A DNA stretch of 64,000 nt from CAZPXH01 sp964591085 (lineage in GTDB: Bacteria > Spirochaetota > Spirochaetia > DSM-27196 > CAZPXH01), in NCBI GenBank assembly GCA_964591085.1, contig CAZPXH010000010.1, forward strand, positions 1-64,000, given 5' to 3'. Positions within the stretch are counted from its first letter, which is position 1. The number at the start of each line of letters is the position of its first letter. The notes under the pieces are model-generated. The model saw only the letters and a program-made list of their open reading frames with translations, searched no databases and was not told the DNA's origin. Made by a program: the position numbers and the translations under genes. Shown here in pieces: positions 59,443-64,000 of this stretch.

Positions 59443-61401
59443 ATGGGTGATATTCGCCGAAGTCCCAACGTTTTTCATCCCGAGCGTCCCTCGGCGGTCG
59501 GTTCGCGGAACAGTCTTGCCCAGGAAGGCCGCGCCCAGAAAGACGAGTATGAGCAGCTGATTCAGGAGGAGACCTCCAAGGTTCTGGAGACCATCCAGAC
59601 CAAGCTGCCCAAGGATGTCCTTGAGCGCCTGGAAGTGATGGGCGGGTTGAAGGAGAAGCTCTACAACTACGTCAACCAGAACTACCAGAACATGTTCAAC
59701 CGGTACATCACCACCTCGGAAGACGAGATGGTGAAGAAGGTCCGGAACTTCATCGACAAGGAAGAGAACAAGGCCCTTGCGCGCTATACGCCCAAGGAAA
59801 TCGCCGCGATGCTGGACGAGATTGCCGGTTCCGACAAGTTCAACACCGGTGAGATCGAAAAGTCGATCGTCAACATGTATGGACACCTCCAGGGTCACAT
59901 TCAGCGTGGAATGAACGATCTGGAGAACGAGACCAACAGCCTGCTGCGGCAGAAGACGGATGTTGGTGCGTTCATCCGCGGTGAGAATGCCTACTCGGTT
60001 GTCAAGTGCGCGTTCAAGGACAACGGGTTCAAGCCCAAGGTCATCAGTGACGTCAAGTTGTCCGTGAACATCCTGGACAGCGAGCTGATCAGTCCCATCT
60101 TCCAGTATCAGTCCACCGTTGAGTACCTGATCAAGGATCAGATCAGCCGAACCATCACCAACTTCATTGAGAAGGAACTGGAAGCTTTCCAGGACCAGAT
60201 TGTTGATGAGGGCAAGGAAGAACTGTCTGACACCGAGATCATCTTTGAGAAGATGAAGCGCGTTCCCAACTACACGGATGACAACTCCGAGGATGAGAAC
60301 AGCAAGCGCTACACCTTCCTGGCCAAGGAACTCATGGACAAGATTGAAGGTCTGCGCGCGGAGATTGATCCCCGCGAGTTTGACCCTCTGAACATCCGGG
60401 AGAACCTGAAGAAGATCATTGATATGGAGAACATCCGGAACCGTGGCTTCAACACGGCGGTGAACTCCCTGACTGCCATCCTGGACACCAGCAAGATGGG
60501 CTATCAGTACATCGAGAACCTGAAGAATGCCCGCGAGCTCATAATCCGCGAGTACGAGGACACGGATGAGACCCGTCTGCCCGATGAGCGTTACCAGATC
60601 CGCCTGAAGTACTACGATCCGGAGCAGCTTCAGAAGGAACAGGAAGCCTACGACACGCAGCTTGAGAACTTTCGGCTGAAGATTCAGGAAGCCTATGACG
60701 TGGTCATGGCCGTCTATGACGGCAGCAAGTCCGGGTTCCGCGTAAACGACTTTGAGGATCTTGTTCGCCGCACCCGCACCCGGGCGCAGCGGCGCAAGGA
60801 AGCGATACTGACCGAAGAAGCCGGTGACCCGATTGTTGACGAGCTGCAGAAGACCTGGAACGAGATCCAGGAAGTCAAGGCCAGCTCCACTGACGTAGAG
60901 CGCCTCAACCAGACCTACCTCTATGAGAAGAGCCTCTTCAAAAAGATGCTGGTCCGTCTGCGGGACAAGGTGGTTGAGATCTACGAGTTCCAGAACCCCA
61001 GGGAGCGGGTCATCCTGGACGAGCGGCTCAACTTCCTGCAGAAGCAGTTTGAGAGCTTTGACTACCGCATCAACCCCTACCACATCCAGCCGGGACTTCT
61101 CCTGGACGTGGACATCACCAGTATCAAGCGGAAGAAGTTCACGCTGCTGGGAATGGCCAACGTGCTGAACGAGTTCCTGCACGGCGTGTCCAAGGGCTTC
61201 CAGGATGCTGCATTTGCGGCCTTCAAGCGGCGCCGGAGCACCGTTCGTGCGGACCTTGATCAGGCCTTCACGAGCGAAATTGACCAGTCCGTTGCTCCGC
61301 ATGGCGGTGGCGGCGGTGGCGCGGCGCAGCCTGTGGGTAGCCCGGTCAGTGGCCGCGCAGACGTCACGCCTTCCGGTGGTGACGATCTGGAAGAGCTCTA
61401 G
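59443..61401 (+). CDS. cfpA: Cytoplasmic filament protein A
   Basis: The 652-residue, highly charged, helix-rich protein has no membrane segment and a Gly/Ala-rich tail (GGGGGGAAQPVGSPVSG region). It matches the size (about 680 residues) and sequence style of treponemal CfpA as I recall it, including the opening with FHPERPSAVGSRNSL. CfpA forms the ribbon of cytoplasmic filaments under the inner membrane of treponemes, and its loss in T. denticola disturbs cell division and chromosome segregation. Codons for Lys and Glu are unusually frequent compared with neighbours. The gene has a strong ribosome site and is followed 8 nt later by a conserved partner and then a PPDK-like gene. Confidence 0.83.
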   Translation: MGDIRRSPNVFHPERPSAVGSRNSLAQEGRAQKDEYEQLIQEETSKVLETIQTKLPKDVLERLEVMGGLKEKLYNYVNQNYQNMFNRYITTSEDEMVKKVRNFIDKEENKALARYTPKEIAAMLDEIAGSDKFNTGEIEKSIVNMYGHLQGHIQRGMNDLENETNSLLRQKTDVGAFIRGENAYSVVKCAFKDNGFKPKVISDVKLSVNILDSELISPIFQYQSTVEYLIKDQISRTITNFIEKELEAFQDQIVDEGKEELSDTEIIFEKMKRVPNYTDDNSEDENSKRYTFLAKELMDKIEGLRAEIDPREFDPLNIRENLKKIIDMENIRNRGFNTAVNSLTAILDTSKMGYQYIENLKNARELIIREYEDTDETRLPDERYQIRLKYYDPEQLQKEQEAYDTQLENFRLKIQEAYDVVMAVYDGSKSGFRVNDFEDLVRRTRTRAQRRKEAILTEEAGDPIVDELQKTWNEIQEVKASSTDVERLNQTYLYEKSLFKKMLVRLRDKVVEIYEFQNPRERVILDERLNFLQKQFESFDYRINPYHIQPGLLLDVDITSIKRKKFTLLGMANVLNEFLHGVSKGFQDAAFAAFKRRRSTVRADLDQAFTSEIDQSVAPHGGGGGGAAQPVGSPVSGRADVTPSGGDDLEEL

Positions 61402-61409
61402 ACCGGCCG

Positions 61410-62345
61410 ATGGCACAGTCTTTGAATTTTCTGGCGACACGGAGCGGCTTCAATGCCGCTCTTCGCCATTTCAAGGCCACAACCGGATTCAGTAAGCAGG
61501 TTGGCTCCGGTGCAAACCTCGCTGATTTGTTGAACCGGGCGCTTGCCGCTGGTCAGATTGAGCAGCACCAGCTTGGTCCCGCCTTGTCTGCGCTCCTTGT
61601 GGACAAGTTTGGCTACGCCATAAAGAGCCACAACCTGGAGCAGGAGATTGCTGAGATCGCGGCAATTCCGGACGCCATTGCCGAGTGGACCGGGATCCAG
61701 CTGGTCCTTGCCTACGAGCACCCGAATGCAGGTCTCTTTGTAATCAACCCTCGGGACCTTGCGCAGTTTGAGCCGGCACTCCCGTTACTCCGGGATGAGC
61801 TCGTGGTGGTGTACGCAGGCGCGGTTCGGGGTGAGGTGGATCCGGCCGTGCTTTCGCAGGCTGCAAACGACTTCCTGACTATCCTGGAAGGTGGATCCGT
61901 GGAAGCCCGCAAGGAGTACGCCGGATCAGGCGCAAGGGCTGCTGCTGCTCCGCCACCGCCCCCACGTCCGGGCACCTCCGCTGCAGCTTCGGCTGCAGCA
62001 GCTCCCAGCGGCGCGCAGCGCATGACACCGCGGACCGGGGTGCTGGTCACCAATGAGCTGTTCCACAACGGTAACGTAGAAGCGTGGAAGAAGATCATTG
62101 AGAGCTACCGGCAGAAGTACCAGGGGCTGGATGTCCTGATCTGGTACGAGGGGGAGCGAATCAACGATATCAACGCTCTGTTCAAGTGGGGCAAGGTGAA
62201 GCACGGAACCCCCATCATGATCAGTGTGGTTGGCGACAACATCCAGGGCGTTGCCAAGCTCAAGCGTTACCTTTTTGAGGGTGCGAGCCCCCGCTTTGAG
62301 ATGTTCCTCAAGGGTGGTGTAGATCGCGTCCTTGATCTGTTCTAA
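61410..62345 (+). CDS. Conserved hypothetical protein of the cfpA locus
   Basis: The 311-residue soluble protein has two domains. Residues 1-170 are helix-rich (start MAQSLNFLATRSGFNAALRH, with GANLADLLNRALAAGQIEQHQLG). A Pro/Ala-rich linker at about 172-205 (AAAAPPPPPRPGTSAAA) joins an alpha/beta domain (TGVLVTNELFHNGNVEAWKKI, GTPIMISVVGDNIQGVAKLKRYL). I cannot name a family. As I recall, T. pallidum has an unnamed gene in the same place between cfpA and ppdK, which supports a shared role. No Shine-Dalgarno sequence is seen; it lies 8 nt after cfpA. Confidence 0.72.
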   Translation: MAQSLNFLATRSGFNAALRHFKATTGFSKQVGSGANLADLLNRALAAGQIEQHQLGPALSALLVDKFGYAIKSHNLEQEIAEIAAIPDAIAEWTGIQLVLAYEHPNAGLFVINPRDLAQFEPALPLLRDELVVVYAGAVRGEVDPAVLSQAANDFLTILEGGSVEARKEYAGSGARAAAAPPPPPRPGTSAAASAAAAPSGAQRMTPRTGVLVTNELFHNGNVEAWKKIIESYRQKYQGLDVLIWYEGERINDINALFKWGKVKHGTPIMISVVGDNIQGVAKLKRYLFEGASPRFEMFLKGGVDRVLDLF

Positions 62346-62354
62346 GGAAGGACC

Positions 62355-64000
62355 ATGAGCCAGGTTTACTCATTCAGCGCGACTCAGTATCAGACGGCGC
62401 CCGAGGTGCTGGAGGCCATCGGCAGCCGGGGGAAGCACGTGATGCAGCTTTCCTCCCTGGAGATGCCGATTGCCCCTGGCTTCATTGTGGACAATGAAAC
62501 CATTGCTGCATTCCCGGACAAGCCCGATCCCGGATGGAAACTGTTGAAGAGCGCGGTGGACTCTGCCGGGAAAGACTTTGGGAAGGCTTTTGGAAGCGCG
62601 GAGAATCCGCTGCTGGTGAAGGTGGTTGAGTCCCCCATGCTCAATGTTTCACCCAACTTCCGCAGCATTCACAATCTCGGACTCTGTGAGCCCACGCTCC
62701 CCGGTTTTGCCGAGAAGGTGGGAGAGGACTTTGCCTATCAGGAGTACGCGTTTCTGGTAAGCCTGATCGCCGAACTGGAAAGCGAGGCGGTAACTGACAA
62801 GGCCCGCCTGAAGAGTCTGGATGCCTTCATCAAGGCGCTCCGGAAGGCAAAGACAAAGAACAGCGTGGTCAATGCACTGACAAAGCATGACGGGCTGATG
62901 CCCTCCGAGCTGTACACGGATGCTGCCTTTCAGCTGAGCTATGTGGTCCGCAAGTTCCGGGATGCAATCAAGGACAACCCAACTGCCAGCGACTCTGCGC
63001 TGATGGTGCAGGCCATGGTCTACGGCAACTTTGACGCGCAGAGCTCCTTTGGAGCCTTCTACACGCACCACATCGTCACCGGTGAGAAGGTGTTGCAGGG
63101 AAGCTTTGTTCGCCAGGCTTTTGATGACAGCAATGCGGAAGGCGAGCCCATCGCCAAAATTGACAAGGAATACCTTGACCATCTGACGAGCATTGCCCGG
63201 ACACTGGAGCACACCTTCAAGGAGATCAGGCAGGTACGCTTTACGATTGAGAGCGGGAAGCTCTGGCTGATTGACCAGACCCCGGTCCCGGGAAAGTCAG
63301 CGCAGGCCGAGATCCGCACGCTGCTGGACCTGCACGCGGAAGGAGTGGTTGACGACGCTCACGTGATCAATGCGGTGAAGCCGGGCCGGCTCAGCGAGAT
63401 TCTGCATTCTTCCCTGGATCCGGCCTCTGTGGCCAAGGTCCACGCGGTGTCCGGTGGGATCGCTGGCGCCGTTGGCGCGGCAATCGGCCGGGTCTTCTTC
63501 AACACTGACAAGCTGATTGAGGAGCACCGCGCGGCCGTTCAGCGCGGCGAGGACGCCGATGTTATCCTGGCAATGCCATCAACCCTCGCTGAAGATGTGA
63601 AGGGGATTGAGATTGCAAAGGGTGTGCTGGCAAGCGAGGGTGGCTACGCGAGTCACGCGCCGGTTGTAGCCCGCAGTCTTGGCAAGGTTGCCATGGTCTA
63701 CCCGGAGATCCAGTGGCTGAAGAACTCCATGAAGATCGGTGGCAAGACCGTGAAAGAGGGCGACTACATCACCCTCAACGTCCCCTACTACGAGGATCCA
63801 ACCATCTACCTCGGCAAGGGAGTGCTCACCAAGCCGACACCGGAAGACTCAGGGCTGCTTGAGTTCCTGGACATCGTCCAAAAGAAGATCGGCGACTTTG
63901 ACGTGCACGCCAACGCTGACCAGCCGCGGGACGCAGCCCTCAGCCGGACCTTTGGCGCAACCGGTATTGGTCTGTGCAGAACAGAGCACATGTTCTTCAG
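62355..64000 (+). CDS. Pyruvate phosphate dikinase-like protein (partial, cut by window end)
   Basis: 548 residues are visible and the gene runs off the window. The start has AAGGAAGGA 3-4 nt before the ATG. The central phosphohistidine domain is recognisable: EGGYASHAPVVARSLGKVAMV with His434, close to His455 of the Clostridium symbiosum enzyme. The beginning of the C-terminal barrel carries ATGIGLCRTEHMFF. The N-terminal ATP-grasp region is unusual. The family motif with Arg92 and SMPGMMDTVLNLG reads VKVVESPMLNVSPNF and NLGL, and the DxE and QTR metal/nucleotide motifs near residues 293-310 read QVRFTIE and QTPVP. It may be a variant that no longer uses ATP in the usual way. Confidence 0.8.
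   Translation, partial: MSQVYSFSATQYQTAPEVLEAIGSRGKHVMQLSSLEMPIAPGFIVDNETIAAFPDKPDPGWKLLKSAVDSAGKDFGKAFGSAENPLLVKVVESPMLNVSPNFRSIHNLGLCEPTLPGFAEKVGEDFAYQEYAFLVSLIAELESEAVTDKARLKSLDAFIKALRKAKTKNSVVNALTKHDGLMPSELYTDAAFQLSYVVRKFRDAIKDNPTASDSALMVQAMVYGNFDAQSSFGAFYTHHIVTGEKVLQGSFVRQAFDDSNAEGEPIAKIDKEYLDHLTSIARTLEHTFKEIRQVRFTIESGKLWLIDQTPVPGKSAQAEIRTLLDLHAEGVVDDAHVINAVKPGRLSEILHSSLDPASVAKVHAVSGGIAGAVGAAIGRVFFNTDKLIEEHRAAVQRGEDADVILAMPSTLAEDVKGIEIAKGVLASEGGYASHAPVVARSLGKVAMVYPEIQWLKNSMKIGGKTVKEGDYITLNVPYYEDPTIYLGKGVLTKPTPEDSGLLEFLDIVQKKIGDFDVHANADQPRDAALSRTFGATGIGLCRTEHMFF

Noticed and set aside
59386..61440. 684-codon open frame on the minus strand opposite cfpA
   Set aside because: It is an antisense shadow with a Leu/Val-rich repetitive composition caused by the Glu/Lys-rich cfpA codons.
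1..64000. Insertion sequences, prophage or integrated elements
   Set aside because: No transposase, integrase, terminal repeats or duplicated tRNA end were seen; gene types and composition are uniform.

Overview
The window is a GC-rich, gene-dense bacterial chromosome segment with no rRNA operon, insertion sequence, phage or CRISPR array. The best taxonomic marker is at the right edge. A 652-residue protein matches the treponemal cytoplasmic filament protein CfpA and is followed by a small conserved protein and a pyruvate phosphate dikinase-like gene. I recall the same order in Treponema (from memory, not looked up). With the ParE/ParC type, the BMP-family protein and several spirochaete-like hypotheticals, this points to a free-living, high-GC, non-treponeme member of Spirochaetota. 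A light-driven sodium-pump type rhodopsin, a PerR-like regulator, MsrA and an SOS mutagenesis cassette suggest a sunlit, oxygen-exposed, probably saline habitat. That habitat is inference.

Layout. 1-15197 (+): parE (partial), parC, a pseudouridine synthase and an S-adenosylhomocysteine-hydrolase-like gene, then a tightly overlapping seven-gene MoxR / DUF58 / von Willebrand (Bat-like) membrane locus. 15213-17326 (-): a Fur/PerR regulator behind a MinD-like ATPase with a long unknown C-terminus. 17405-19940 (+): a small gene, glnS and a secreted beta-rich protein. 19901-22131 (-): an MFS transporter and the rhodopsin. 22299-25770: slyD, then the proline operon proC-proA-proB. 25823-30909: a hypothetical protein, an M23 peptidase, tRNA-Ala(CGC), sppA and an alpha-oxoamine synthase resembling serine palmitoyltransferase. 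30988-34172: trmH, nucleoside hydrolase, rpiA, and a convergent BMP protein without a signal peptide. 34278-35743 and 49094-50622: two copies of a STAS plus degenerate GHKL-ATPase module. 35745-40528: rRNA methyltransferase, pncB, MFS transporter, O-methyltransferase. 40554-46450: lexA-imuA-imuB-dnaE2 with a palindromic LexA-box candidate. 46459-56909: class III adenylate cyclase, a DUF72 pseudogene, msrA, an Eis-like acetyltransferase, a PAP2-like protein, a GNAT-NUDIX fusion, a DUF2161 protein, a DUF3311/SSS symporter pair and a second MinD-like ATPase. 57007-64000: a LysM-anchored membrane protein, cfpA, a linker-containing protein and a PPDK-like gene cut by the window edge.

Two signals stand out. 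First, the rhodopsin carries the N-D-Q motif of KR2-type sodium pumps but differs at two residues of the KR2 ion-uptake cavity. Second, most first genes of transcription units have no Shine-Dalgarno sequence. Instead a TAnnnT hexamer lies 6-11 nt before the start codon, sometimes with a TTG-type -35 box 17-18 nt further upstream. This is the signature of leaderless mRNAs. Genes expected to be strongly expressed or structural (rhodopsin, cfpA, PPDK-like) instead have clear Shine-Dalgarno leaders. All functional calls rest on motifs and recalled family knowledge; no database search was possible.
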